A DNA stretch of 64,000 nucleotides. It comes from Plesiocystis pacifica SIR-1 (GTDB lineage Bacteria > Myxococcota_A > Polyangia > Nannocystales > Nannocystaceae). Both the position numbers and the translations under genes were made by a program. Shown piece after piece: positions 27,997-36,888 of the stretch; within the stretch, counting starts at the first letter, position 1, and each line of letters begins with the position of its first letter. Location: contig NZ_ABCS01000038.1 in NCBI RefSeq assembly GCF_000170895.1, positions 19,638 through 83,637 on the forward strand, read 5' to 3'. Below the pieces are notes generated by a model that searched no databases, was not told where the DNA came from, and saw only the letters and a list, made by a program, of their open reading frames with translations.

Positions 27997-29091
27997 ATGA
28001 CCACCACGAACACTCTCGAGCGCCTCTCTCGCCCCGATGGACCGGTCCTCAGCTTCGAGCCCACCCAGGGACGGGGTGACCGTCCTCGCCTCGAATGTGG
28101 TCTCGAAGAGGCCATCAATGAGTTCGTGGAGGAGGCTCACGAGCACACGCTGCGCTGGGCCGTCGAGTCGGGCCTCGTCCAGGACACGGGCTCCAAGTTC
28201 GAGCGCTTCCGTGGCGCGCGCTTTACGTGGCTGGCCGCTCGGGCCTACCCCACGGTGACCCGCGGGCAGCTCGAGCTCATCTCCGACTGGATCACCTTCC
28301 TGTTCTTCTACGACGACATGTGTGACACGCAGGAGTCGACCGAGAAGGACTACCTCAAGAAGTTGGTCGCGGCCGAGAACCGGCTCATCGCCATCGGCCA
28401 CGGCGCGGAGATTGACGACACCGACTCGCCCCTCAACTCGGCCCTCGCCAACATCCGCGACCGCGTCGCGGAGCAGGGCGCCGACGCGTGGCTCGGTCGC
28501 CTCGGCTACCACATCCAGGAGTACATCGAGGGCTGCCGCTGGGAGCGATTCATTCGCATGCAGGGCTCCATCCCCAGCCTCGCCACCTACTCCAAGCTGC
28601 GCCTGCTGATCAGCGCGGTCTACCCCTGCTTCGACTTCGCTGGCCTGTGCATCGACGGCTCGCGCACGGACTTCGCCGACAACATGCTCGTGCAGCAGCT
28701 CGAGATCATGGCGAACAACTACATCTGCTGGGTCAACGACATCTACGGCGTCGACAAGGAGATCAGCGAGAGCACCACGAGCAACCTGGTCATCGTCCTG
28801 GCCAGCGAGCACGACCTGAGCTGGGAGGCCGCCCTCGACCGCGCCATCGAGATGTGCAACGCGGAGCTCGAGGCCTTCATGGACCTCGAGCAGGCCATCG
28901 TCGCCCTCGGCGACAGCGAGAGCTGCACCTATATCGAATCACTCAAGAGTTGGATGCGGGGCAACCTCGACTGGTACGCCGAGACCGTCCGCTACGGCAT
29001 GGAAGAAGGCGACTCTCTGTCCCGCTGCTGGAGCACCTGGGGGTGGGAGGGAAAGGACGTCGCTGAGGCCTCGGCTGGCGCTGCCGCCTGA
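27997..29091 (+). CDS. Class I terpene synthase
   Basis: A 364-aa single-domain bacterial terpene cyclase. The aspartate-rich motif is FFYDDMCD (D106, D107, D110), the NSE-type motif is NDIYGVDKE (247-255), and the RY pair is at 332-333, about 80 residues later as usual. An Arg at about 202 sits roughly 46 residues upstream of NSE in the pyrophosphate-sensor position. The Ser/Thr normally found in the NSE triad is Gly251. The enzyme should ionise a prenyl diphosphate, probably farnesyl or geranylgeranyl, and cyclise it. It is not a two-domain geosmin synthase. No P450 or prenyltransferase adjoins; a terminator follows directly. Confidence 0.92.
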   Translation: MTTTNTLERLSRPDGPVLSFEPTQGRGDRPRLECGLEEAINEFVEEAHEHTLRWAVESGLVQDTGSKFERFRGARFTWLAARAYPTVTRGQLELISDWITFLFFYDDMCDTQESTEKDYLKKLVAAENRLIAIGHGAEIDDTDSPLNSALANIRDRVAEQGADAWLGRLGYHIQEYIEGCRWERFIRMQGSIPSLATYSKLRLLISAVYPCFDFAGLCIDGSRTDFADNMLVQQLEIMANNYICWVNDIYGVDKEISESTTSNLVIVLASEHDLSWEAALDRAIEMCNAELEAFMDLEQAIVALGDSESCTYIESLKSWMRGNLDWYAETVRYGMEEGDSLSRCWSTWGWEGKDVAEASAGAAA

Positions 29092-29111
29092 GGACCTCAA
29101 TAGGTTCGAAG

Positions 29112-29137
29112 AAGCCTCCGCGCTGCGGGGGCTTTTT
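29112..29137 (+). terminator. Terminator of the terpene synthase gene
   Basis: GCCTCCGC, loop GCT, GCGGGGGC (one T-G pair) followed by five T, 20 nt past the stop codon. Confidence 0.85.
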
Positions 29138-29201
29138 CAATTGAGCGGGGCCCGAGGCGTCGAGCCCCGAGCCCCGAACTGGTGGGCGCAGCCTGGCCGC
29201 G

Positions 29202-29630
29202 TCAGGACGCTTCCTCGTGGCCCTCGACGCGCCGGCGCACGGAGTCGACCAGGTCGAGGGTCTCCTTCTCGTTGATGCCCGAGGGCCCGAGGTGCTGGTA
29301 GGCCGCCGCGACCTTGTGCCAGGGGAAGGCCTTGACGTCGACGCGGCCGAGCCAGGACACGGCGATCATCAAGCCGCGGACGATGGCCTCGTCGGTGACG
29401 ACGGACACCGATACGCGCGGCTCGGTCTTGAGGGCCTGGGACATCGACTTGCGCTGCGGCGCGCTGACCTCGACGGCGCCGACGGAGGTCGCGAGGACCT
29501 TGAGCACCTGCTGCGAAGCGACGGTGTCGCAGTAGTCCTGCCAGGTCTCATCGTCGATGGGGCCGGGATCGTAAAAGGACACCATCAAGTTGCCTTGTAC
29601 CGTCCAGTTCTTTGCTTCGCGCTTGAACAT
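29202..29630 (-). CDS. Small STAS-like protein
   Basis: A 142-aa cytoplasmic protein: MFKREAKNWTVQGNLMVSFY, then a helix (WQDYCDTVAS), a strand (KVLATSVGAVEV), a second strand-helix unit (VSVSVVTDEAIVRGLMIAVS), and a final VDVKAFPWHKVAAAYQHLG. The order matches the protein at 26511-26975 and looks like a STAS/SpoIIAA-like fold. It is convergent with the terpene synthase gene. The function is unknown; a sensor or partner-switch role would be speculation. Confidence 0.6.
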   Translation of the reverse strand: MFKREAKNWTVQGNLMVSFYDPGPIDDETWQDYCDTVASQQVLKVLATSVGAVEVSAPQRKSMSQALKTEPRVSVSVVTDEAIVRGLMIAVSWLGRVDVKAFPWHKVAAAYQHLGPSGINEKETLDLVDSVRRRVEGHEEAS

Positions 29631-29798
29631 GGTGTGGTCTCGTCATCCAGAGACGCTTTCACTATTTCACGACGTACGCCGTTGGCCAAGCACTGTAGAC
29701 ATGCGCGATTATCCGTGCGTCGGATCGAGCCATCTTCGCGACAGGGTGTTTTGGAGGGTGGTGACCGCGAAGCCACGCGCGGCCGCAACGCAGCGCGC

Positions 29799-29838
29799 GA
29801 AGATCGTGCGCGGCGATGGAAGATCGTGCGCGGCGATG
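29799..29838. repeat. Two exact tandem copies of a 20-bp unit
   Basis: GAAGATCGTGCGCGGCGATG repeated twice head to tail, 10 bp before the tRNA terminator. The surrounding 29631-29889 region (259 bp) shows no gene. Confidence 0.8.
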
Positions 29839-29847
29839 ACCATGGTC

Positions 29848-29884
29848 AAAAACGAGAGACGGCCAGTCGGGTGACTGGCCGTCT
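29848..29884 (-). terminator. Terminator of tRNA-Val
   Basis: Perfect 14-bp stem CGAGACGGCCAGTC / GACTGGCCGTCTCG with loop GGGT. On the minus strand it is followed by five T, starting 5 nt past the tRNA 3' end. Confidence 0.9.
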
Positions 29885-29889
29885 CGGGT

Positions 29890-29961
29890 TGGGCGCGACA
29901 GGACTTGAACCTGTGACTTCCACCGTGTGAAGGTGGCACTCTACCACTGAGTTACGCGCCC
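29890..29961 (-). tRNA. tRNA-Val (CAC anticodon)
   Basis: A 72-nt cloverleaf on the minus strand: acceptor GGGCGCG/CGCGCCC with discriminator A; D arm ACTC..GAGT with a short 7-nt loop; anticodon arm CCACC TTCACAC GGTGG giving CAC; and T arm ACAGG TTCAAGT CCTGT. The CCA end is not encoded. A strong terminator follows, and a possible promoter (TTGCAT, 17 nt, TAAATG) lies at 29992-30020. Confidence 0.95.
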
Positions 29962-29991
29962 TCTGGGGTGCCCTCGCAGGCGAGGAACGGG

Positions 29992-30020
29992 CATTTAGCA
30001 AGCTTCGGCGAGGCATGCAA
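29992..30020 (-). promoter_or_regulatory. Possible promoter of tRNA-Val
   Basis: TTGCAT (30020-30015), 17-nt spacer, TAAATG (29997-29992), read on the minus strand, with the tRNA beginning about 30 nt downstream. The -10 is imperfect. Confidence 0.4.
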
Positions 30021-30198
30021 GCGTCGGACGGTCTCGTCCGTGGAAGCTGCGTGGAGGACGCTGTGAGTCCGCCCCCAGCCCAGGAGTCGGCCCGCCTCCC
30101 AACCCGGCCCGTGCGCGGCTCGAGGGCGTCCTGGGCCGCTCCTGGGCCATCCTGGGGACGGGGACGGGTGCCGCACTGGAGGTGCGCTTGGAGCTCGC

Positions 30199-30612
30199 TC
30201 AGGGACCATCCTCGAGCACGGTGAACGCGTCACGGACCTCGGCCGGGATGCGGGTCGGGGCGCCGCGACGCAGATCGATGAACGCCCAGGTCGTCGTCGC
30301 CTCGAACAGCCGCTCCGCGCCTCGCTCGATCCGGGTGCGCCGAGTCGAGCTCGCCGGTCGGATTTCGCTCACCCAAGTATGGATGGTCAGGGCGTCGCCC
30401 AGCATGGCCGCCCGGCGGTAGTCGAGATCGTGGCGACGGACGACCCACGCTGCGCCCAATTGCGCGTAGCGTGGCCAGTCCCACCCAGCGGCGGAGGAGT
30501 GGGCCGTCGCCGCGGCCAGGGTCCACTCGAGGTAGTGGACATTGCCCGCGTGGCCGAGGAGATCGATCTCTTCTTTAGAGACCGTATGGTGATGGAGGTA
30601 GATGCCGTGCAT
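30199..30612 (-). CDS. Acyl-CoA thioesterase, YbgC/FadM-type hotdog fold
   Basis: A 137-aa 4HBT-family hotdog protein. The N-terminal IDLLGHAGNVHYLEWTLAAA corresponds to the conserved D-x-x-G-H-x-N-x-x-Y helix of YbgC/FadM-like thioesterases, although Asp17 is in a Glu-Ile-Asp-Leu-Leu setting. It is followed by the strands WVVRRHDLDYRRAAMLGDAL and ERLFEATTTWAFIDLRRGAP, standard for the family. It hydrolyses acyl-CoA or aryl-CoA thioesters in the cytoplasm; chain specificity is unknown. It is monocistronic, between tRNA-Val and a long non-coding stretch. Confidence 0.85.
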   Translation of the reverse strand: MHGIYLHHHTVSKEEIDLLGHAGNVHYLEWTLAAATAHSSAAGWDWPRYAQLGAAWVVRRHDLDYRRAAMLGDALTIHTWVSEIRPASSTRRTRIERGAERLFEATTTWAFIDLRRGAPTRIPAEVRDAFTVLEDGP

Positions 30613-31221
30613 GGCGAGGGGCCGTGGGTGGGTTGCGAAGGGGCTCGCGTATCGCGTTGTCGACTACTCGATGGCGACCAGGCTTCGCAAGGACGCGCAG
30701 CGCACCAGGCGCGGGTATTGTGCGCAAATTGGCGTCCCAAAACAGGGCATGGGCCCAATTGGGACAGCATTCCCGGAGTGTGGTGGGGGTCAATGTGCAG
30801 TCCTCTCTCATTTCGAGGTCCTTGTTTCCGCGGGCCCAACGCGTGGGTGTGACATTTGGAGTCATTTGGGGCAAAGGTACCCATCACATCGGTCTGTAAA
30901 GCTTCACCGCTGTGGCGAATGTACACATGAAACGACGGCGGTGTTCGCAATCGTGACTCATCTCAGTGTGGATAAAGGGCAGAGCCTGGCCCAAAGGTCG
31001 GACCGCCTCGGGGCGGGTCATCAAGTGCGCCTCATTGGGGTAAAAAGCCACTCAGCTGGCTTCTGTTGGGCCTGAGGGCAGGTTCCGAATTTTTTTTAGA
31101 TTTTTTTTTGTGCCTTCAGGGCGGGCTGAGGGCGGCTCAGAGCAAAAATGGCAATTGTGAATGGTGGGCGTAGTTGACGGTCGACGAGACAGGAATCGCA
31201 AATGGGTGTAGTGTTCGAAGC
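30613..31221. other. 609-bp intergenic region, no gene seen
   Basis: Contains a small hairpin AAGCCA/TGGCTT near 31050 and two T runs (eight and nine T) at about 31089-31110. These could end a transcript arriving from the left, but no plus-strand gene precedes them. The right end holds the -10 element of the next gene. Confidence 0.5.
31209..31214 (+). promoter_or_regulatory. Putative -10 element for the Cys-rich secreted protein
   Basis: TAGTGT followed by 7 nt and the ATG at 31222. It supports this start over an upstream in-frame codon. Confidence 0.5.
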
Positions 31222-31701
31222 ATGGAGCTTCGCAGCAAGGTTGTTCAAGGATTCCTGGCCGCCGCGGTTGGGATGGGGTTGTTGGTGGGTGCTAGCGACA
31301 GTCAGGCGACGAACTATCGTTACCTCTGCACGTCCGTACAGGGGGCGTGCGACTACACCGGGCCGAACGCGCCGGTGCTTCGCGCGGACGTCTGTTACAA
31401 CGCGGCCTCGGGTGTCTCGACCCTCAAAGGCAGCGGCGCCTGCACCGGTGGCGAGACTCCCTACTACGTCGAGCATGGCGAGGTGATCGACCCGATGAAC
31501 TCCCAAGTTGCCAGCTACGTGGCGCTGAACGACGCTTGCGACCAGGGTTACTGCTCCGCGGGGTCGTCGAATGGCGTCGAGGAGGCCCTATGCTGCGACG
31601 GTGACGGCAACTGCACCCAGCACGTGGGCGGCACCTGCACCGGTGAGATCGTGTTCTGCGCCGACTGGACCGGCACGGAGTGCAGCGACGGGTCGAACTG
31701 A
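31222..31701 (+). CDS. Small Cys-rich secreted protein
   Basis: A 159-aa protein, not recognised. A clear signal peptide (FLAAAVGMGLLVGA, cleavage after SQA) precedes a mature chain of about 130 residues with roughly a dozen Cys, spaced in small groups such as DACDQGYC, LCCDGDGNC and CADWTGTEC. It ends in SDGSN with no membrane anchor. Disulfide-stabilised extracellular or periplasmic location is likely. No enzyme motif is visible. Confidence 0.7.
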   Translation: MELRSKVVQGFLAAAVGMGLLVGASDSQATNYRYLCTSVQGACDYTGPNAPVLRADVCYNAASGVSTLKGSGACTGGETPYYVEHGEVIDPMNSQVASYVALNDACDQGYCSAGSSNGVEEALCCDGDGNCTQHVGGTCTGEIVFCADWTGTECSDGSN

Positions 31702-31740
31702 GCTGAAGCCGCGCTTCGCGGCACATCTGCGAACGACATG

Positions 31741-31760
31741 GGGGAGCCTCGCGGCTCCCC
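31741..31760 (+). terminator. Hairpin after the Cys-rich secreted protein
   Basis: GGGGAGCC, loop TCGC, GGCTCCCC, then TCGTTC. The stem is perfect but the T tract is weak. Confidence 0.6.
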
Positions 31761-31949
31761 TCGTTCAATTGGTCCTGGTGAGGCCCCAGTCCTAGCGAGG
31801 CCCAGAATGGGCCAGGAGAGGGCCGAGGTTCCACGAGAGTTCCCAGGGCCTCATCGGCGTGTGGCGCTCAGGAGAGCGCGGCGAGGCGGGTCATCGTCGC
31901 CCGCGAGCCCACACCATGAGGCGAGGCGAAGTGGGGGAGGGCACGTGCG

Positions 31950-31975
31950 AAGGCCGGAGCGTTTGCCCCGGCCTT
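31950..31975. terminator. Hairpin at the 3' side of the second kinase gene
   Basis: AAGGCCGG and CCGGCCTT with a 10-nt loop, about 37 bp beyond the kinase stop codon in the convergent 310-bp gap. No T run, so termination is uncertain. Confidence 0.45.
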
Positions 31976-32011
31976 TGGTCTGGTGGTGTCGGCTCATTCG
32001 AGCCGAGCTGC

Positions 32012-33385
32012 TCAGTCGACTCGGCGAATGTCTCGCGGCCGATCGGCGCGCACATCGCTGATCTCCACGCCCGCCTCGAGCAGGTCGAGGTTGCGCGCGG
32101 TCATCTTCTTGCCGTCGAGGACCTCGGTGCTCTCGCCGCAGTCCTCGGCGTGCTTGATGGCCATGGCGTACATCATGCGGCCCTGCTCGTAAGAGCCCCC
32201 CTCGACGAGGGTGTCGCCGATGGGGATGAGCTGCTTGCCGAACTCGCAGTAGGCCTCCGCGCCGGGGCTGGCGCTCTCGAGCAGCATCTCTCGGGCGAGC
32301 TGGCTGTCGGTCCAGGCCATGTCGCCGTCGCCGTCCTCGGCGCGGCGAGCCGCGGACTCGAGGATGACCATGGCCGCGTCGACGCGCGGGTCGTAGTCTG
32401 ACTGGGCGACGTCGATGTTTGGGCTCTCCGGGGCGAGGCCCCAGCAGAGCATGAAGGTCGCGGCGAGGGCCAGGCTGGTCAGCGCGGGCCGACGCATGCT
32501 CCGGCCGATCGTCGAGCCCGGGCGGGTCAGCTCCTCGAGCAGCTCGGCCAAGGTGGCGAAGCGCGAGGCGGGCTCGAAGCTCATGCCCCGACGCAGGGCC
32601 GAGACCATGTGCCGGGGGATGCCCTCGACGCTGCCCTGGGGGCCCGACCGCATGGCGCGGTAGCGGCTGAGCGGGTCGGAGCCGCGGAAGGGGTTGCGGC
32701 CAGTGAGCGACTCCCACAGCGCGACGCAAAACGAGAACTGGTCGCTCCGGGCGTCGCTCTCGTGTCCGGCGATGCACTCCGGCGCCATGTAGGCCAGCGT
32801 GCCCTCGGCGAGGAGCTGGGGCCCGCGGCCAGCGAAGGCGTCGATGGGGCGCGCGAGGCCAAAGTCGATGACGACGACGCGGCCATCTTCGGCCAGCATG
32901 ACGTTACTGGGCTTGAAGTCGCGGTGTGACAGGCCGGCCTCGTGCACGGCCACGAGCCCGCGACCCGCCTCGATGAAGCGCTCGAGGATGGCGGAGGGGC
33001 TGGGGCGCTGGCCGAGCCACTCGTCGAGGCGCTCGCCTTCGATGAGCTCGAGGACCAGGAACTCGAGGCCGTCGGAGCAGCCGTGGTCGTGGACCTTGAC
33101 CACGTTGCGGTGGCCGACCTGCGCGAGCAGCTGCGCTTCGCGACCCGCCTCGCCGAGTTCGCCTGGCTGCAGCAGCTTGAGGGCCACCGGCCGGCCGAGG
33201 GTTCGATCGAGGGCGCGGTAGACCGAGCCGCCCGCGCCCTGGCCGAGGTGGCCAAAGATGCGGTAGCGGTTGGCCACCAAGGTGGCGCGCTCCCAGGTGC
33301 CAGACTCGTTGCCGAAGGGGCCGTCCACGATGGACGACTCGGCGCTTCGAGCAGGAGGGCACAGGGGCGGGGTCACGGCTTCCAT
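32012..33385 (-). CDS. Ser/Thr protein kinase, membrane-anchored
   Basis: A 457-aa Hanks-type kinase. The glycine loop is GQGAGGSVYRA, the ATP Lys is in VALKLL, the catalytic loop is HRDFKPSN, DFG is in VIDFGLARP, and the APE-like motif is YMAPECI. A transmembrane helix (LTSLALAATFMLCWGLAP) separates it from an extracytoplasmic C-terminal region of about 140 residues with two Cys and paired helices. That region is too short for the TPR array of the other kinase. The ATG at 33385 follows a non-coding upstream stretch. The ligand and targets are unknown. Confidence 0.9.
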   Translation of the reverse strand: MEAVTPPLCPPARSAESSIVDGPFGNESGTWERATLVANRYRIFGHLGQGAGGSVYRALDRTLGRPVALKLLQPGELGEAGREAQLLAQVGHRNVVKVHDHGCSDGLEFLVLELIEGERLDEWLGQRPSPSAILERFIEAGRGLVAVHEAGLSHRDFKPSNVMLAEDGRVVVIDFGLARPIDAFAGRGPQLLAEGTLAYMAPECIAGHESDARSDQFSFCVALWESLTGRNPFRGSDPLSRYRAMRSGPQGSVEGIPRHMVSALRRGMSFEPASRFATLAELLEELTRPGSTIGRSMRRPALTSLALAATFMLCWGLAPESPNIDVAQSDYDPRVDAAMVILESAARRAEDGDGDMAWTDSQLAREMLLESASPGAEAYCEFGKQLIPIGDTLVEGGSYEQGRMMYAMAIKHAEDCGESTEVLDGKKMTARNLDLLEAGVEISDVRADRPRDIRRVD

Positions 33386-33690
33386 TTTGTACCACGATGT
33401 CGAAAAAAGAGTAGTGACAGAAGGCAAAAAAAAGTTGTGACTTTGAGGGTGGTAAGAGTGGTGGCCAGCGGACCCAACGCCGCGTGGAAACTCCCTCAGT
33501 GGCCGTTTCATGGGGATTTTTGGCCGTCGGGGCACTTCGCCCCGCTGGCTGGTCGAGCGCACGAACAGTGGGAGAAGGACCACAATCGTGTGATTAGTTG
33601 GCACTGGAGAAAGTAGCGAGTTGGGCTACACATAGAACGGGGCAAAACGACGCAGATGATCCTCGGGGCCCTGGCTGCTAGGGTGCGGCG
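33386..33690. other. 305-bp divergent promoter region
   Basis: Lies between the second kinase and the large repeat protein. It contains A/T runs near 33400-33440, the start of both transcripts, and the TAGGGT element of the right-hand gene. No gene seen. Confidence 0.5.
33679..33684 (+). promoter_or_regulatory. Putative -10 element for the carboxypeptidase-regulatory-repeat gene
   Basis: TAGGGT followed by 6 nt and the GTG at 33691. Confidence 0.5.
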
Positions 33691-36600
33691 GTGTCGGAGG
33701 ACATGCCCGAGGGCCGAGATCCCACGGAAAACACCGCTGCGGGCGCCGGTGACGTCGCGGTCAGTGGTGCAGATGGGGACACCGAGGGGGGCGGAGTGGC
33801 CGAAGGGTCTGGTGCCTCGGGACAGGTTGCTGGTCAGGAGACCAGCGCGCCCGAACAGTCACACGCAGGACTACGTATACGCGCGGTCGCCGTGATTGCA
33901 GTGGCTATTCTCCTTTCCCTGCTCGTGTTTGCAGTGCGGTCTAAATATGAGCATAGTGAGCGCGGCGAGGTGCGGGAACGCGCCATGGGGGAGGCGCAGA
34001 GCCCCGAGAATGCGCATACTGTGCACAAAGACTCCTGGGGTGTGCGCGGTCGGGTGCTCGTGGAAGCACTGGCCGAGGAGCCGCCTGGCGACCCTTCAGC
34101 CGCTGTGGCCGGGGATGGGGACACCGGCAGCGAGGACGGCGGGGCCCCAGTCGACCAGGAGGCAGCGAATCCGGGCCATTTGGACACGGGAGCGGAGTCT
34201 GCGGGGGACGCGTTGGAGGAAGAGTCGGGCGCGGAGGGGGCCGAGGGAGCGTCCGTCGATCTACCTACGCAAGCGATGCGTCCGCGTTTGGACCCCCCTG
34301 CCGCAGGGAGCTGTCGTGTTCGCGCGTGGCAGGAAGGTCGCGAGCTCGGGACCGCCCCCTGCGAAGCGGACGGGAGCTACGCTCTGGCGCTCTCACCCCA
34401 GAGCGATGGCAAGGTCGCGCTCGAGCTCCTGGTCGAGGGTCACCTCCGCGGGGTGATCACCGTCGATCTCGGCTCGGAGGAGACGAGCGAGGCGGGAGAG
34501 GGGAGCGGCGAGGAGACGGGGGAGTCGCGCGGCCCAAATGGGGACGGGGACACCAACGCGCCGCCGCAGGAAGAGTCGCCCCAGAGCGATCCCGACCTCG
34601 TCGCCGATGAGAACACGCCCACGTCGGAGGACGGCGTGCGCTGGCTCGACGCGCCGACGGTCGCCCTGGGCCCGGGCTTCGTGGTGACCGGGCAGACCGT
34701 CGACGCGCGCGGGCAGCCCATCGCGGGGGTGTCGATCGAAGCGATGCCCCAGCCGGGCATCGGGGAGCCCGAGCCGTGGCGCACGGTCAGCGACGAACAG
34801 GGGCACTTTTCGCTGTCGACCCTTCCCTATGGCCCGGTGAGCCTCCAGGCCCACGCGCCAGGCTACGCCCTGTCGGTCGTCGAGGCGATCTCGCCGGAGG
34901 ATCAGGTGTGGATGGTCCTCGACGCGCTCATCGACCTCGAGGGCTCGGCGGTGGCCGATCCCGAGCTGCTGGCGCGGGCGCGGGTGCGCCTCGAGGGCTC
35001 GTCGGTGTGGCCGGCGATCGAGCGTCCATTGGGGCCAGCCGAGGATTCCAAGCAGGAGGCCGAGGGGCCCGCGCGGGTCTTGGGCCCCGGAGACTTCGTG
35101 TTCGAGGCCTTGCCCGACGGCATCTACGGCGTCGAGGTGGTCGTCCCCGCGGCCGAGCCCGGGGGCCAGGAGTACGCCTCCGTTCCCCTCGAGAACGTGA
35201 CCCCCGACCTGCGCGTGTCGCTGGCCGTGGTCCCGGCCTTTCGCGTGCCCGTGCGCGTCGAGGACCCCGACGGCTCTCCCGTGGTCGGGGCCCGGGTGAC
35301 CCTCGCCTACGGCCAGCTCGGGATGCTGCAAAAGATCGCCGAGTCGGGTGTGGACGGTCGGACCGCGGTCGGGCCCGTGGTCCCCGGCCCCTACCTGCTG
35401 CGCGTCGACGCCGACGGCTTCCTGCCGCCGGAGCCCGTCGAGGTCGAGGTCGGCGGCGAGGGCTACGAGGGCGAGGAGCTGGTGCTCGTGGTCGCCCGGC
35501 CGGCGCGCATCGAGGGCGTGGTCGTCGACGAGGACGAGCGCCCGGTCGCCGGCGCGGAGGTCCTGGTCGACAGCGAGGTCGACTTTGCGATCGGAGAGGG
35601 AGACGCCCGCGCGCGCATGTTCGCCGCGGCCCTGGGCGCCCGCGGGGAGGTGGGCAGCCTCGGGGTGACCCAGGGGGCGGTGCCCGACATCCCGCTGTTC
35701 TTCGACGAGGACGAGGGCGCGAGCTTGTCGGGCGTCGTCGCCGACGAGGACGGCCGCTTCGTCCTCGACATGCTGCTGCCGGGCACGCACCGCATCTGGG
35801 CCGTGCACGGGGACCACGCCGCCTCGGCCGTGCAGACCCTCGAGGTGCGCTCGGGCGAGGTGCGCTCCAAGGTCGTGCTCACCCTGCGCGAGGGCGTGGC
35901 GCTGACCGGTGTGCTGCGCACGCGCAACGGCGAGCCCATCCCCGGGGGGCAGATCGACCTGGGCGACGGGTTGGTGTTGGCGACGGACGAGCGCGGGGTG
36001 TTCGACGCGGGCTTTCGCCGGGGCAAGCAGCGCCTCGTCGTGCGCGCGCCGGGCATGGTCCCGCAGGAGGTGGTCGTGGACCTGCGCAAGGGCGCCGAGG
36101 ACATCGAGGTCGTGCTCGAGCCGGCCGAGGCCCACTTCGAAGGTCGGGTCGTCGACGGCAACGGCCGGCCCATCCCCGACGTCGAGGTCGAGCTGCGCCC
36201 GGTGGACGGGCTGTCGCCCTCGCTGGTCACCTGGACCGACGCCAAGGGCCGCTACGAGTTCGAGGAGCTCGGCCCGGGCGGGGTCGAGCTGATGTTCTCG
36301 CACCCGGACTTCGTGCCCGCGGACGCGCGCTCGACCCCGGATGAGGGCCTCGTCGAGCAGGTCCTCGACGCGGGCTGGACCATCGATCTGCTGGTCCGCT
36401 CGGCCGTGGCCGGAGAGGCCCTCGAGGGGGTCCGCGCCCAGGCGGGGCACGTCGAGGGCAGCACGGACGAGGCCGGCCGGGTCGAGCTCACCGGGCTGGT
36501 CGGGGAGGCGGTCGAGGTCGAGCTCAGCGCGCCTGGGTGGCTCGCGCAGCAAGTGCGCGTGCGTGACGATGGCAGCGGTCGCGTCGAGCTGACCGTCGAG

Positions 36601-36888
36601 CTGTTCGACGGCGGCGCGCTCGAGGGCACCGTCGACGACGACATCGGGGACCCCGTGAGCGGCGCGCGGGTGCAGGCGATGACGGCGAGCGGCGAGCTGT
36701 TGGGAGAGGCCAAGAGCGACAACCGCGGGCGCTGGCGCATCGACGGCGTGCCGGCGGGAGACGTGGTGGTTCGCGCCGATCCCCCCCCTGCCTGGTCAGC
36801 GGAGCTTGCGCCAATCGAGGAGGTCCGCTCCGATGTGATCCGCGGCGAGGTTACATCGGCCATCCGGTTGCGGTTTGAGAGGCTGTGA
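33691..36888 (+). CDS. Single-pass membrane protein with carboxypeptidase-regulatory-like repeats
   Basis: A 1065-aa protein. An acidic cytoplasmic N-terminus leads to one transmembrane helix at about residues 64-82 (AVAVIAVAILLSLLVFAV), then an acidic linker. From about residue 325 there are many beta-sandwich units of the CarboxypepD_reg type, each with a G-x-V-x-D-x-x-G-x-P-(I/V)-x-G-x-x-V signature. Examples are GQTVDARGQPIAGVSIEA, GVVVDEDERPVAGAEVLV, GRVVDGNGRPIPDVEVEL and GTVDDDIGDPVSGARVQA. Such domains bind surface partners or stiffen long extracellular chains; no peptidase domain is present. GTG start is supported by the TAGGGT element. The stop codon overlaps the next gene by one base, so the two are probably co-translated. 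Confidence 0.8.
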   Translation: MSEDMPEGRDPTENTAAGAGDVAVSGADGDTEGGGVAEGSGASGQVAGQETSAPEQSHAGLRIRAVAVIAVAILLSLLVFAVRSKYEHSERGEVRERAMGEAQSPENAHTVHKDSWGVRGRVLVEALAEEPPGDPSAAVAGDGDTGSEDGGAPVDQEAANPGHLDTGAESAGDALEEESGAEGAEGASVDLPTQAMRPRLDPPAAGSCRVRAWQEGRELGTAPCEADGSYALALSPQSDGKVALELLVEGHLRGVITVDLGSEETSEAGEGSGEETGESRGPNGDGDTNAPPQEESPQSDPDLVADENTPTSEDGVRWLDAPTVALGPGFVVTGQTVDARGQPIAGVSIEAMPQPGIGEPEPWRTVSDEQGHFSLSTLPYGPVSLQAHAPGYALSVVEAISPEDQVWMVLDALIDLEGSAVADPELLARARVRLEGSSVWPAIERPLGPAEDSKQEAEGPARVLGPGDFVFEALPDGIYGVEVVVPAAEPGGQEYASVPLENVTPDLRVSLAVVPAFRVPVRVEDPDGSPVVGARVTLAYGQLGMLQKIAESGVDGRTAVGPVVPGPYLLRVDADGFLPPEPVEVEVGGEGYEGEELVLVVARPARIEGVVVDEDERPVAGAEVLVDSEVDFAIGEGDARARMFAAALGARGEVGSLGVTQGAVPDIPLFFDEDEGASLSGVVADEDGRFVLDMLLPGTHRIWAVHGDHAASAVQTLEVRSGEVRSKVVLTLREGVALTGVLRTRNGEPIPGGQIDLGDGLVLATDERGVFDAGFRRGKQRLVVRAPGMVPQEVVVDLRKGAEDIEVVLEPAEAHFEGRVVDGNGRPIPDVEVELRPVDGLSPSLVTWTDAKGRYEFEELGPGGVELMFSHPDFVPADARSTPDEGLVEQVLDAGWTIDLLVRSAVAGEALEGVRAQAGHVEGSTDEAGRVELTGLVGEAVEVELSAPGWLAQQVRVRDDGSGRVELTVELFDGGALEGTVDDDIGDPVSGARVQAMTASGELLGEAKSDNRGRWRIDGVPAGDVVVRADPPPAWSAELAPIEEVRSDVIRGEVTSAIRLRFERL

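Noticed and set aside
27997..29091. Geosmin or 2-methylisoborneol synthase
   Set aside because: Geosmin synthase has two domains of about 370 residues each, and the methylisoborneol enzyme has a Pro-rich N-terminus and an adjacent methyltransferase; neither is present.
31089..31110. T8/T9 runs as a strong intrinsic terminator
   Set aside because: The only nearby stem is short and not adjacent to the T runs, and no plus-strand gene ends upstream.
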